In this document: positions 30,583-39,269 of the stretch, piece by piece | Position numbering within the stretch: the stretch's first letter is position 1 | Layout of the letters: the number at the start of each line of letters is the position of its first letter | Source of the DNA: Acidobacteriota bacterium | Lineage (GTDB): Bacteria > Acidobacteriota > Terriglobia > Bryobacterales > UBA6623 | DNA: 64,000 nucleotides | NCBI GenBank assembly: GCA_016125275.1 | Contig: WGMB01000010.1 | Coordinates: 248,001-312,000 of the forward strand | Reading direction: 5' to 3' | The notes under the pieces: generated by a model | The model's input: only the letters and a program-made list of their open reading frames with translations | Databases searched by the model: none | Told to the model about the DNA's origin: nothing | Position numbers and translations under genes: made by a program

Positions 30583-31280
30583 GCGCGGCCAACGCCATCC
30601 AACTGCAGGGTTTGACCAAGGAGTTCCGGCGAGACGACTTCGTGGTGACGGCGCTGCACGAGGTCGATCTGGAGATTCCCACGGGCGAGTTCTTCTGCCT
30701 GATGGGCCCTTCGGGCTCGGGCAAGTCGACGATGCTGCACCTGATCGCGGGCATCGACCGGCCGACGGCGGGCAAGATCCTGGTGCTCGGTCAGGATGCC
30801 TCGTCGCTGGGCGAGAAGCAGCTCGCGGCCTGGCGCAGCGAGAACATCGGCTACGTCTTCCAAACCTTCAACCTGATCCCGGTGCTGACGGCGATCGAGA
30901 ATGTCGAGCTGCCGCTCCTGCTTACCGGCTTGAGCAAGAAGGAGCGCCGCGAGCACGCCCGCACGGCGCTGGAAGTGGTCGGCCTGGGAGACCGGCTGCA
31001 GCACTACCCGCGGCAACTCTCCGGCGGTCAGGAGCAGCGCGTCGCCATCGCCAGGGCCATCGTCACCGATCCTTCGATCCTATTGGCCGACGAGCCCACC
31101 GGCGATTTGGACGCCGTCTCGGCCAAGCAGATCCTCGAGATCCTGACCGAGCTGAATCGCAAGCACGGCAAGACCGTCGTGATGGTCACCCACGACCCGC
31201 ACGCGGCGCAATACGCCCACCGTACGCGTTACCTGGAGAAGGGCGACTTGCTGCAAGAAGCGCCCCCCATGCCGGCCTGA
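30579..31280 (+). CDS. ABC transporter ATP-binding protein (MacB/LolD type)
   Basis: 233 residues. Walker [11 protein letters not shown]-loop near [10 protein letters not shown], signature [14 protein letters not shown], Walker [13 protein letters not shown] and H-loop [10 protein letters not shown] are all intact. The group includes LolD, MacB and FtsE-type ATPases. It overlaps the adaptor gene by 4 bases. With the two permeases and adaptor it forms a four-gene exporter; the cargo is unknown. Confidence 0.93.
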   Translation: MSAANAIQLQGLTKEFRRDDFVVTALHEVDLEIPTGEFFCLMGPSGSGKSTMLHLIAGIDRPTAGKILVLGQDASSLGEKQLAAWRSENIGYVFQTFNLIPVLTAIENVELPLLLTGLSKKERREHARTALEVVGLGDRLQHYPRQLSGGQEQRVAIARAIVTDPSILLADEPTGDLDAVSAKQILEILTELNRKHGKTVVMVTHDPHAAQYAHRTRYLEKGDLLQEAPPMPA

Positions 31281-31281
31281 G

Positions 31282-31304
31282 CCGGCGCGAGCCCGGCGCG
31301 CCGG
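31282..31304 (+). terminator. Hairpin after the ABC exporter operon
   Basis: CCGGCGCG and CGCGCCGG pair perfectly around a 7-base loop, one base after the TGA of the ATPase gene. It has no U-tract. Confidence 0.5.
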
Positions 31305-31349
31305 AACTCCCATTTCGGCGTCATGCGAGACCCTCTAAACGAAAGAAAT

Positions 31350-31395
31350 AGTACACGAGTTCTAGTACTTTTGTTTTGTGGTCTAGGAAGAAACC
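31350..31395 (+). promoter_or_regulatory. Spaced AGTAC element before the secreted-protein pair
   Basis: AGTAC at 31350-31354 and 31364-31368, TCT at 31382-31384 and AGAAA at 31389-31393: the same blocks and spacing as at 21108-21151. Both AGTAC copies here are preceded by T (TAGTAC). It may be a promoter or a regulator site for the gene at 31474. Confidence 0.35.
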
Positions 31396-31473
31396 TGTTA
31401 ACGTCGGCTTGATCGACGGCCGATGCGCTGGAGTATGGAGCTGCGCACGGCCGCGACTCAGGTGGATATCGGA

Positions 31474-32610
31474 ATGCTTCGACTTCTTACCGCTACACTT
31501 GCGGTCTTCGCGGCCGCCGGGATGGGCTTAGGCCCGCCCGCGAACGCGCAAACTCAAACCCATATCTGCGCAGACGGTTCGGTGAGGGCGCTGACGCCTT
31601 TCAATCAGAACCCCTGCGGCAGCATCGGCAGGGCCTCGACTGACGCTCCCGCGCCCACCCAGGAGCCTCAGCCCAGTCCCGCGCCCGCGGAGCCGGCGCC
31701 GTCGTCGCCCACGGCCCCGACCACTCCGCCCACGCCCGCGACGGCTTCGAACACGGTCACCTGCGACTACGGTCGAGTCGTCTACCGGACGCCGTTCAAC
31801 CCCAACCCCTGCGCGGTGGCCGCGCCGGCCGAACCCAAGGAAGTGCCGGACGACTTTCTGCTGGTGTTCGGCGGCGATCCGCCCGCGACGGGACTCGCGC
31901 TGGAGGACCGCCTGGCTCAGGAGGTTCTGCACGCGCGCTTTGACAGCTTCGTGACCTCGATCGCGGCGCCGGACTCGTTCCAAGACGGCGCGGCGGCCTA
32001 CGAGCGTTGGGGTCTGGGCGAGCCCGTCTTCTACCGCGACAGCGGCGGCGAACGCGTCCGCTGGCCTTCGGCGGCCTTCGAGCCGGCCGAGGCGGCGCTG
32101 GCTGACGCTGTCGAGCGGCCGGACGCCGTGGTGGCGGCTTGGCAGACGCGGGTGATCCTGCGGGGCGGCGTGCTGCCGGAGCTACACCCGGACGTTCCCG
32201 CCAACGTCGCAAAGTTGCATGAGGCCCGGGTTTCGGAAGAACCCGGGGATGCGCCGGATGTTCCGGCGATCCTGACCTGGGCGTCGACGACCCAGGCTGC
32301 GGCGGCGTTGCACGAGCCCGGCCCGGACTTGGCGGCGTGGGGCCTGTCGAGCGCGCTGAGCTCGCCGGCTCGGCCCGGCGACTGGGTGCGGTTGTACGTC
32401 GCCGGCTTGGCCGCCGACGAAACTGTTTCGGTGCTGCTGGGCGGCGTGCGCCTGGCGCCGGAGGACTTTTCCGTGCTAGAGCTCGCTGGAGGCCTGCATT
32501 GCCTGGCCTTCCAGATTCCCGCCAACGCCAACAGCGGCGACCAGCAGGTCTACGTGGAGACGGCGCGGGCCTCCTCGCAGCCCGGACCCTATTTGTCGGT
32601 GGAGAGGTAA
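31474..32610 (+). CDS. Secreted protein of a new PFNxNPC family, with a Solibacter-type C-terminal domain
   Basis: 378 residues from ATG 31474, preceded by AGGTGG 9 bases upstream; an in-frame start at 31423 would only lengthen the signal peptide. A signal peptide (about 1-25, ending ANAQ) is followed by two copies of C-x2-G-x-V-x4-PFNxNPC (Cys32-Cys48 and Cys97-Cys113) joined by a Pro/Thr/Ala-rich linker. Next comes a core of about 125 residues (PDDFLLVFG, YERWGLGEPVFY, WQTRVILRGGVLPELH). The last 90 residues resemble the Solibacter C-terminal domain (TIGR03437), a likely Ig-like beta fold. No function is known. The next gene encodes its homologue, four bases away. Confidence 0.7.
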   Translation: MLRLLTATLAVFAAAGMGLGPPANAQTQTHICADGSVRALTPFNQNPCGSIGRASTDAPAPTQEPQPSPAPAEPAPSSPTAPTTPPTPATASNTVTCDYGRVVYRTPFNPNPCAVAAPAEPKEVPDDFLLVFGGDPPATGLALEDRLAQEVLHARFDSFVTSIAAPDSFQDGAAAYERWGLGEPVFYRDSGGERVRWPSAAFEPAEAALADAVERPDAVVAAWQTRVILRGGVLPELHPDVPANVAKLHEARVSEEPGDAPDVPAILTWASTTQAAAALHEPGPDLAAWGLSSALSSPARPGDWVRLYVAGLAADETVSVLLGGVRLAPEDFSVLELAGGLHCLAFQIPANANSGDQQVYVETARASSQPGPYLSVER

Positions 32611-32613
32611 GTC

Positions 32614-33198
32614 ATGTTCTATCGCTATCTGCCCTTGCTCCTGCTGATCGGCGGGGCGGCCTACGCCCAGCCCGTCACGCAGACCTGCGCGGACGGTCGC
32701 GTCATTGCCGTCTCGCCGTTCAATCCCAATCCCTGCCGCGTGGGCGTTCCCGCCGTGCGTGAGCAGGTCGAGGCCGAGGCCAGCTCGATGCCCGACGGCT
32801 TCCTCAAGGCCTTCGGTCCGCCGCCGATCAACAGCGGCAACAGCCTGATGGACCGTGTGGCTCGCGTCGAATACGAGCAGGCCATGGAGCACTTCGCCGG
32901 ACTGGTGGAGGAGCCCGAAGGCTTTGAGAAGATGGCCAGCTTCTACTCCCGCTGGGGTCTGGGCGAGCCGGTCTTCTACAAAGGCCGCTACGGCGAATAT
33001 TGCCGGTTCCCGAACGCTCCCTACCGGCCCATGCAGACGACGATGTTCACGGCGACGCACGGCGCCGGCGTGGCGGTGGCTTCCTGGCAGGCGCGCCTGA
33101 TCTTGGAAGGCCACGTCCTCAGCGATCTGCACGCCTTCGTTCCGCCGTGGCTGCAGGCCATCAACAGCGAACGCTTGCAGGCGGCCAACCAGCAGTAG
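32614..33198 (+). CDS. Secreted PFNxNPC-family protein, short paralogue
   Basis: 194 residues. A signal peptide ends near AYAQ (residues 16-19). One Cys-bounded motif (Cys25-Cys41) follows, then the core shared with the previous gene: PDGFLKAFG, YSRWGLGEPVFY (111-122) and WQARLILEGHVLSDLH (158-173). It lacks the linker and the C-terminal Ig-like domain. The pair is a tandem duplication, separated by only 3 bases and so almost certainly cotranscribed. The identical Cys positions suggest a disulfide between the two motif cysteines. Function unknown. Confidence 0.7.
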   Translation: MFYRYLPLLLLIGGAAYAQPVTQTCADGRVIAVSPFNPNPCRVGVPAVREQVEAEASSMPDGFLKAFGPPPINSGNSLMDRVARVEYEQAMEHFAGLVEEPEGFEKMASFYSRWGLGEPVFYKGRYGEYCRFPNAPYRPMQTTMFTATHGAGVAVASWQARLILEGHVLSDLHAFVPPWLQAINSERLQAANQQ

Positions 33199-33208
33199 CG
33201 ATCCTGTT

Positions 33209-33253
33209 CCGGCCGGTCGGCGCCCCGCGGCTTGGGGCGCTTCGACCGGCCGG
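33209..33253 (+). terminator. Long hairpin after the secreted-protein pair
   Basis: Arms CCGGCCGGTCG + GCGCCCC and GGGGCGC + CGACCGGCCGG form 18 pairs with a two-base bulge (TT) and a 7-base loop, starting 11 bases after the stop. A very stable structure, most likely a terminator, though it could be a palindromic repeat. The rest of the 187-base gap holds nothing else I recognise. Confidence 0.65.
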
Positions 33254-33385
33254 GCTTCCCCCTCCGGCCGGTGGGAAAGTTTTCCCTGGGCGCCGAGGTT
33301 CTCCGTCCGCTGTCGCTTTCCCTTCTAGTAAGACGATTGCGCCCGCGATCCGCCCCTCAGAGGGCCACCGGACAGGAGATCCCCC

Positions 33386-34219
33386 GTGCTCACCCCCTTT
33401 CAATACGTCAAGCGCTACCACGATCTGTGGAGCCCCCAGTTCATGCCCTGGATCGCGCCGGCCGGCTTTTACGGCATCGGCGCGGTGCAGACGCCCGTCA
33501 AGGAGTACAGCAACCTTCGCTACAAGAACAAGGCAGGCAAGTCGCCCTCCGAGCGGCTCGGCTTCAAGGACGATCTGCTGCGGTTTTTCCACCAGCGGGC
33601 GAAGGAGAGCGACTCCGGCGTCAGCTATGACAAAGGCGACGGCTACTCCCTGAGCGGGTCACTGACGATCCGGCCGATCTACGACTTCAAGAAGAGTAGC
33701 TTCATGAGCAGCTTCAGCGGGAAGGCCAGCCCGGAGGTCCTTGCGGACATGATTCAGCTCATCAGCTACTGGCGCTACTGGCAGACGGCCAAACTGGGCA
33801 AGACCGTAGCGCCGCTGGCTACGATCGTCGAAAGCTACCTGGGCGCGGACTGCAACGGCTTCATCGGCAACTATCTACGCGCCAAGTACGCCGGCAACTC
33901 GCTCGGTCCCAGCTCCACCGAGTACACCTATCACGTCAAAGGCAAGCACACCCGCCGGACGAAGTTCAGCGAGATCCGCATGGACGACGTGATCGTCTGG
34001 GAGGGCTACGGCCACGTGACGATCATCCAGGAGCTGATCGACTGGGGCGACGATTGGGCCGTGGTCGAGATCTGCGAATCCCGCAGCAAGGACTACGGCG
34101 GGCCGCAGTGGGCGATCGACGAGCTGACGTGGCAGACGAAGAACGGCAAGCCGAAGCCCGGCAGCTTCCGGATGAGGGGCCAGGATATCGCCTCGATCTC
34201 CGACGTGCGGTACGTGTAG
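33386..34219 (+). CDS. Hypothetical protein with NlpC/P60-like Cys and His motifs
   Basis: 277 residues, GTG start with AGGAG 8 bases upstream; no signal peptide. I do not recognise the N-terminal 140 residues (aromatic-rich, FQYVKRYHDLWSPQF). In the second half ADCNGFIGNY (Cys156) resembles the DCSGxx nucleophile motif of NlpC/P60 peptidases, and VWEGYGHVTII (His210) resembles the GH(V/I) motif that follows. A third polar residue could be Glu228 or Glu231. This suggests a papain-like amidase or peptidase, but the similarity is short. It lies alone after a terminator and converges with the sigma54 activator. Confidence 0.5.
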   Translation: MLTPFQYVKRYHDLWSPQFMPWIAPAGFYGIGAVQTPVKEYSNLRYKNKAGKSPSERLGFKDDLLRFFHQRAKESDSGVSYDKGDGYSLSGSLTIRPIYDFKKSSFMSSFSGKASPEVLADMIQLISYWRYWQTAKLGKTVAPLATIVESYLGADCNGFIGNYLRAKYAGNSLGPSSTEYTYHVKGKHTRRTKFSEIRMDDVIVWEGYGHVTIIQELIDWGDDWAVVEICESRSKDYGGPQWAIDELTWQTKNGKPKPGSFRMRGQDIASISDVRYV

Positions 34220-34228
34220 GCCGAGGCG

Positions 34229-35305
<1,077 letters not shown>

Positions 35306-35553
35306 GGATGAGTTGAGTCTGCGTGCAGGGGACGGTTTGGAGCAATAGCCTGGCGGATTCAATTTAGGAACGGTACCGGAGTCGTACAAGAGTCGTATGA
35401 CCATTCGGGCGATGGCATATAGGTCCCGGTTCGCCTCAGGTTGCCCGGCCTGTAAGCGACGTGGAATCAAATTCTTGTGGTCGTCTTTGCGGTCCCGGCG
35501 GCTGGGGTTCTTCCTGAGGCGACGATAGTACGAAAGTCCCGCCTCGGGCCGAC
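35306..35553. other. Intergenic region upstream of the sigma54 activator
   Basis: 248 bases without a supported gene. It holds two near-identical 9-base units, GAGTCGTAC (35379-35387) and GAGTCGTAT (35390-35398), spaced 11 bases apart, about one helical turn, a spacing typical of tandem regulator sites. GGTACC lies just upstream. No clear -24/-12 or -35/-10 pair was found. Confidence 0.4.
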
Positions 35554-36345
35554 CTAGGCATCAGGAAAGCCTGCGAAAAGGTGCAGGGGTCCGTGTCCGG
35601 CGCCGAGTCCCGGCGCCTCCCGGATCGCCGCCGCGACGAAGGCTTTGGCCCGGCGCACGGAGACTTCTAAAGACAGCCCCTGCGCCAAGCCGGCGGCGAT
35701 CGCCGCGGCCGTGACGCAACCGGTTCCGTGGGTGTGCTTGGAGTCCACCCGGGGAGCGCTCAGCCAGACCTCCCCGCCCTCGTCGAGCAGCAGGTCGACG
35801 GCTTCTGGGCCCGGCAGGTGTCCGCCTTTGAGCAGGACGGCCGGCGCGCCGAGGGTTCGCAAGCGGACCGCCGCCGCCCGCATTCCGTCACGGTCTTCCA
35901 CCGCCAGCCCGGTCAGACGCGCCGCTTCCGGGGCGTTGGGCGTCAGTAGCGTGCAACGGGGCAGGAGTTGGTCGAGCAGAGCCTGGCGAGCCTCCTCGGC
36001 CAGCAGCGAGGCGCCGTGCTTGCTGATCATCACCGGGTCCACGACCAAAGGGACGCCGCTCTGCCGCGCCCAGTCGGCCACGACGCCGATGATTGCCGCC
36101 GAGCCCAGGGCGCCGGTCTTGGCCGCGCCCGGCAAGATGTCGGTCGTCACGGCTTCGAGTTGGCGCCGCACCAGCTCCGGCGAAACCAGCTCCACGGCGT
36201 CGACCGACACCGTGTTCTGCACCGTCAACAGCGACACCACGGCCATGCCATAGCAGCCGAACTGATGGAACGTCTTGAGATCCGCCTGCAGGCCGGCGCC
36301 GCCGGAGGGGTCCGAGCCGGCGATGGTGAGGGCGACGGGCGTCAC
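35554..36345 (-). CDS. thiD: Hydroxymethylpyrimidine/phosphomethylpyrimidine kinase
   Basis: 263 residues; phosphorylates hydroxymethylpyrimidine and its monophosphate in thiamine synthesis. Motifs ALTIAGSDPSGGAGLQADLKTF, VVDPVMISKHG, LTPNAPEAARLTG and the anion-hole/catalytic region DSKHTHGTGCVTAAAIAAGLAQG are intact. Its start overlaps the stop of the Uma2 gene by 4 bases, so they are cotranscribed. No thiamine riboswitch is seen upstream. Confidence 0.95.
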   Translation of the reverse strand: MTPVALTIAGSDPSGGAGLQADLKTFHQFGCYGMAVVSLLTVQNTVSVDAVELVSPELVRRQLEAVTTDILPGAAKTGALGSAAIIGVVADWARQSGVPLVVDPVMISKHGASLLAEEARQALLDQLLPRCTLLTPNAPEAARLTGLAVEDRDGMRAAAVRLRTLGAPAVLLKGGHLPGPEAVDLLLDEGGEVWLSAPRVDSKHTHGTGCVTAAAIAAGLAQGLSLEVSVRRAKAFVAAAIREAPGLGAGHGPLHLFAGFPDA

Positions 36346-36857
36346 TGGACCGAATCGAAGAGCCGCTCAGCGGTGATCCGGGCGCCGATCTCGGGCGCTT
36401 CGAGCGCCTCGGTCTCCCGCAGGGTCTTGCCTTCGAACGCGAGCAGCCGGCGTCCCGAGGGCTGCACCAACCAGATGTGCCTCACGCCCCAGGCGCGATA
36501 GTCGTCCAGCTTGTTGAGCACGTCGTCCATGCGGTCGTCCGGCGAAAGGATCTCAATGGCGATCGCCGGCGGGTTGGTGGGGATCTGCCCGTTCGGCTTG
36601 TCGTCTACGTACACGGCTACGTCGATGATGCGGATGCGGTCGGCGCCGACCCGGACATGGAGCTCCGGGCGGCCGAAGATGGCGCGGCCTGCACGGATCT
36701 CCCAGAAATAGGCGCCCAAGCGCCATTGAATATCAGAGTGGGTCTCTCCGGGCATCGGTCTCTCGACCAGGCGGCCGTCGACGTACTCGGCGGAACGATC
36801 CTCGGTCGACTCCAGGTAGGACTCGAGGGACAGAGGGCTGAGGGCTTGGGACGCCAT
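36342..36857 (-). CDS. Uma2 family restriction-endonuclease-fold protein
   Basis: 171 residues. The conserved Uma2/DUF820 pattern is present: EYVDGRLV near 24, then a PD-(D/E)xK-like core (RIIDVAVYVDDKPN, AIAIEILSPDDRMDDVLNKLDDY with the terminal acidic and lysine residues) and GVRHIWLVQP. These proteins are abundant in Acidobacteria and cyanobacteria and their role is not established. Upstream of it the sulfatase gene ends 21 bases away on the same strand. Confidence 0.85.
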   Translation of the reverse strand: MASQALSPLSLESYLESTEDRSAEYVDGRLVERPMPGETHSDIQWRLGAYFWEIRAGRAIFGRPELHVRVGADRIRIIDVAVYVDDKPNGQIPTNPPAIAIEILSPDDRMDDVLNKLDDYRAWGVRHIWLVQPSGRRLLAFEGKTLRETEALEAPEIGARITAERLFDSVQ

Positions 36858-36878
36858 CTCGATGCTTAGTCTAGCGCT

Positions 36879-38501
36879 TCAGCCGACGGACGGCGGCGCC
36901 TGACTGCGATCCTTCCAGGCCTTCCACAGCGCCTCGAGCTCGGCGGCCTTTTCCGGCATGTCCGTGGCGAGGTCGTGTAGCTCCGTACCGTCGGACTCCA
37001 TGTCGTAGAGCTCCCAAGGTCCCTTATCGGCGGAGACGAGCTTCCACTTTCCCTGGCGGACTGCGCGGCCATGGTTCCACTGCCAGTACAGCGCCGAGGG
37101 CGGCTCGCGGCGTCCGCCCCGCAGCACCGGCGCCAGACTGCGACCGTCCATCGGCAGGGCCGGGCGGCCGTCGACCGTGGAGGGAGGCTCGACACCGGCG
37201 ACGTCGAGAAAGGTCGGCGCTAGATCGGTGACGTGCCCGAGCTGATCCGTGATCGACCCCGGCTCGATCACGCCGGGCCAGTGCGCGATCAGCGGCGTCA
37301 TCACGCCGCCCTCATGATCGTATTGCTTGAACAGCCGGAACGGCGTGTTGGAGGCGTTGGCCCAGCCGTGGCCGTAGCTCTGGAAAGTGTCCGCCGGGCC
37401 GGGCATGATGTCGGGCAGATTGCCGCGCCGAATGGGCCGCCCGTCCTTGGTGGCCGGCGGGAGGAAGTCGCCGGTGCGATCGGGAGTGTACTCGACGTGG
37501 CAGCCGCCGTTGTCGATCTGAAAGCAGATCAAGGTGTTGTCGAGCCTTCCTTGGCGCTCCAGCTCGTCGAGAATGCGGCCGACGCCGCGGTCCATCACCG
37601 AGACCTGCGCCGCGTAGACTTCCATGCGCCGCTGTTGCCACTCCGGGTGGGGTTCGTCCTCCCAGGCCGGGACGGCGGCGTGGCGCGGCGATAGGGGCCA
37701 GTCCGGGTTGATGACGCCGAGCTCCTTCTGGCGGACGTGTCGCTGCTCGCGAAGGGCGTCCCAGCCGGCGGCGTAGCGGCCCTTGTGCGGTTCGATGTCC
37801 TCCGGGAAAGCGTGCAACGGCCAATGAGCGGCGGTATAGGCGACGTAGAGGAAGAAGGGCTTGTCCTGCGCCGAGGCTTCCTCGATGTAGGCGACTGCGT
37901 TGTCCGTGATGGCGTTGGTGAAGTAGTAGTCCGGCGCCGCCATCTCTTCGGGGACCTCCTGGTTCTGCCGGACCAGGGCCAGCGGCTGAAAGTAATGCGC
38001 CGTGCCGAACAGCATGCCGTAGTAACGGTCAAAACCCTTCTGGCATGGGTAGGTCTCGAGGTCTCCGATCGCGCCGGCTAGATGCCACTTGCCGACCATG
38101 TAGGTCCCGTACCCGGCGTCGCGGAGAGCCTGGGGAACCGTCGCCGCCCGAGGGTGGAGAACGGTCTGCCCGGGGCCCTTGAAACACGACACATCGCTGT
38201 GGATGCCGGTCATCAAGGCCGCCCGCGTGGGCACGCACATGTTGTTGGTGTGGTGGTTGGTAAAGCGCAGTCCGCCGTAGCCCAGGCGGTCGAGGTGAGG
38301 CGTGGGGATCTCCCCGCCGTAACAACCCAGGTCCGAGTAGCCCATATCGTCGGCCAGGATCATGACGATGTTGGGCCGGCGGCCGGAGTCCTCCGGGGCC
38401 GCAGGTCCCGAGGCCCCGGCGCAGCCCATCCCGGCGAGAGAGGCCGAGGCGCCGAGGGCTCCTCCGAGGAAGGTTCTGCGGGAAAGAGAGGAGTCCGACA
38501 T
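36879..38501 (-). CDS. Exported sulfatase (formylglycine type)
   Basis: 540 residues. Twin-arginine signal (SRRTFLGGALGASASLAG) followed by Gly-Cys (GMGCAG), a weak lipobox. The alkaline-phosphatase-fold metal site NIVMILADDMGYSDLGCYG and the sulfatase signature CVPTRAALMTG (Cys89, CxPxR) show a cysteine-type sulfatase that needs conversion to formylglycine by a maturation enzyme. TGIHS and the later GxK...HGRAVRQGKWKL region fit. It hydrolyses sulfate esters of an unknown substrate, probably a glycan. Confidence 0.9.
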   Translation of the reverse strand: MSDSSLSRRTFLGGALGASASLAGMGCAGASGPAAPEDSGRRPNIVMILADDMGYSDLGCYGGEIPTPHLDRLGYGGLRFTNHHTNNMCVPTRAALMTGIHSDVSCFKGPGQTVLHPRAATVPQALRDAGYGTYMVGKWHLAGAIGDLETYPCQKGFDRYYGMLFGTAHYFQPLALVRQNQEVPEEMAAPDYYFTNAITDNAVAYIEEASAQDKPFFLYVAYTAAHWPLHAFPEDIEPHKGRYAAGWDALREQRHVRQKELGVINPDWPLSPRHAAVPAWEDEPHPEWQQRRMEVYAAQVSVMDRGVGRILDELERQGRLDNTLICFQIDNGGCHVEYTPDRTGDFLPPATKDGRPIRRGNLPDIMPGPADTFQSYGHGWANASNTPFRLFKQYDHEGGVMTPLIAHWPGVIEPGSITDQLGHVTDLAPTFLDVAGVEPPSTVDGRPALPMDGRSLAPVLRGGRREPPSALYWQWNHGRAVRQGKWKLVSADKGPWELYDMESDGTELHDLATDMPEKAAELEALWKAWKDRSQAPPSVG

Positions 38502-38529
38502 TCGGAGGGCTAGTATAGTGCGTAAGCGA

Positions 38530-38558
38530 TCGACGCATCGCAGAGATCGCGATAGAAT
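38530..38558 (+). promoter_or_regulatory. Possible sigma70 promoter of higBA
   Basis: TCGACG (38530-38535), a 17-base spacer and TAGAAT (38553-38558). Four of six bases match TTGACA and five of six match TATAAT. Between it and the higB ATG lies a direct repeat ACACGTTACACGTTACG (about 38569-38585), which might bind HigA. Confidence 0.4.
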
Positions 38559-38591
38559 TGGCCCGCGACACGTTACACGTTACGCTCGCCT

Positions 38592-38870
38592 ATGATACGG
38601 AGCTTCGCTCACAAGGGTCTGAAGCGGCTCTATGAACGGGATGACGCCAGCGGCATCGGTTCGGACTTAGTGGACAAGGTTCGGACGATTCTGCTGCAAC
38701 TCGATGAGGCTCAGAGCATAGACGACATGCGCATGCCGGGCTTCCGGCTGCATGGGTTGAAGGGAGACAAGAAAGGGTACTGGTCGGTCACGGTCAAGGC
38801 CAACTGGCGCATCATCTTCAAGTTCGACGATGCGGAGGCCTCGGATGTCGAATTGCTCAACTACCACTGA
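38592..38870 (+). CDS. higB: HigB-like toxin
   Basis: 92 residues in the RelE/HigB fold: IRSFAHKGLKRLYERDD at the start and NWRIIFKFDDAEASDVELLNYH at the end, with the basic RxxF/W region expected of an mRNA interferase. The toxin-first order with the antitoxin 24 bases downstream is the hallmark of higBA. Role: ribosome-dependent mRNA cleavage under stress, by family. Confidence 0.93.
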   Translation: MIRSFAHKGLKRLYERDDASGIGSDLVDKVRTILLQLDEAQSIDDMRMPGFRLHGLKGDKKGYWSVTVKANWRIIFKFDDAEASDVELLNYH

Positions 38871-38894
38871 TAGAGACTGGAAGGACGAAGCCTC

Positions 38895-39191
38895 ATGCCG
38901 ATGAAGAATCCTCCCCACCCGGGCCTTTCCGTGCGCCTCAATTGCTTGGAGCCCTTGGGTCTGAACGTGACGGAAGGCGCCAAGGCCCTCGGCGTCAGCC
39001 GCCAGGCGCTGTCACGGCTGATCAACGGACAGGCCGGAATCTCAACCGAGATGGCGATTCGGCTCTCGAAGGCCTTTGGAACTACGCCGGATATCTGGAT
39101 TCGGATGCAGGCGGCCTACGACATTGCGCAGGCCAAGAAGACCGAGGATGAGATCCTGGTGGATCGCTTTCATCCCCGGTCTGCGGCTTGA
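38895..39191 (+). CDS. higA: HigA-like antitoxin
   Basis: 98 residues, an Xre-type helix-turn-helix protein of the HigA group ([56 protein letters not shown]). AAGGA lies 12 bases before the ATG. It would neutralise HigB and repress the operon. Confidence 0.94.
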   Translation: MPMKNPPHPGLSVRLNCLEPLGLNVTEGAKALGVSRQALSRLINGQAGISTEMAIRLSKAFGTTPDIWIRMQAAYDIAQAKKTEDEILVDRFHPRSAA

Positions 39192-39207
39192 TTCGCCGTA
39201 TTGCAAA

Positions 39208-39244
39208 GGTGGCCGAGCGCATGCTGCGCTTGCCGCCGGCCACC
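39208..39244. terminator. Hairpin between higA and the enolase-family gene
   Basis: GGTGGCC (39208-39214) pairs with GGCCACC (39238-39244), with an inner AGCGC/GCGCT pairing around ATGCT. Positioned as a bidirectional terminator between convergent genes. Confidence 0.45.
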
Positions 39245-39269
39245 CTCGGGCGCGGATCAAACCGGCCCG

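Noticed and set aside
35500-35530. An AGGAAGAA-like match on the minus strand near a GTAC, resembling the spaced AGTAC element
   Set aside because: The spacing is about four bases off and only one AGTAC-type block is present.
36342-36880. A possible TPP riboswitch upstream of thiD
   Set aside because: thiD is directly preceded by the Uma2 gene with a 4-base overlap, and no THI-element core was seen.
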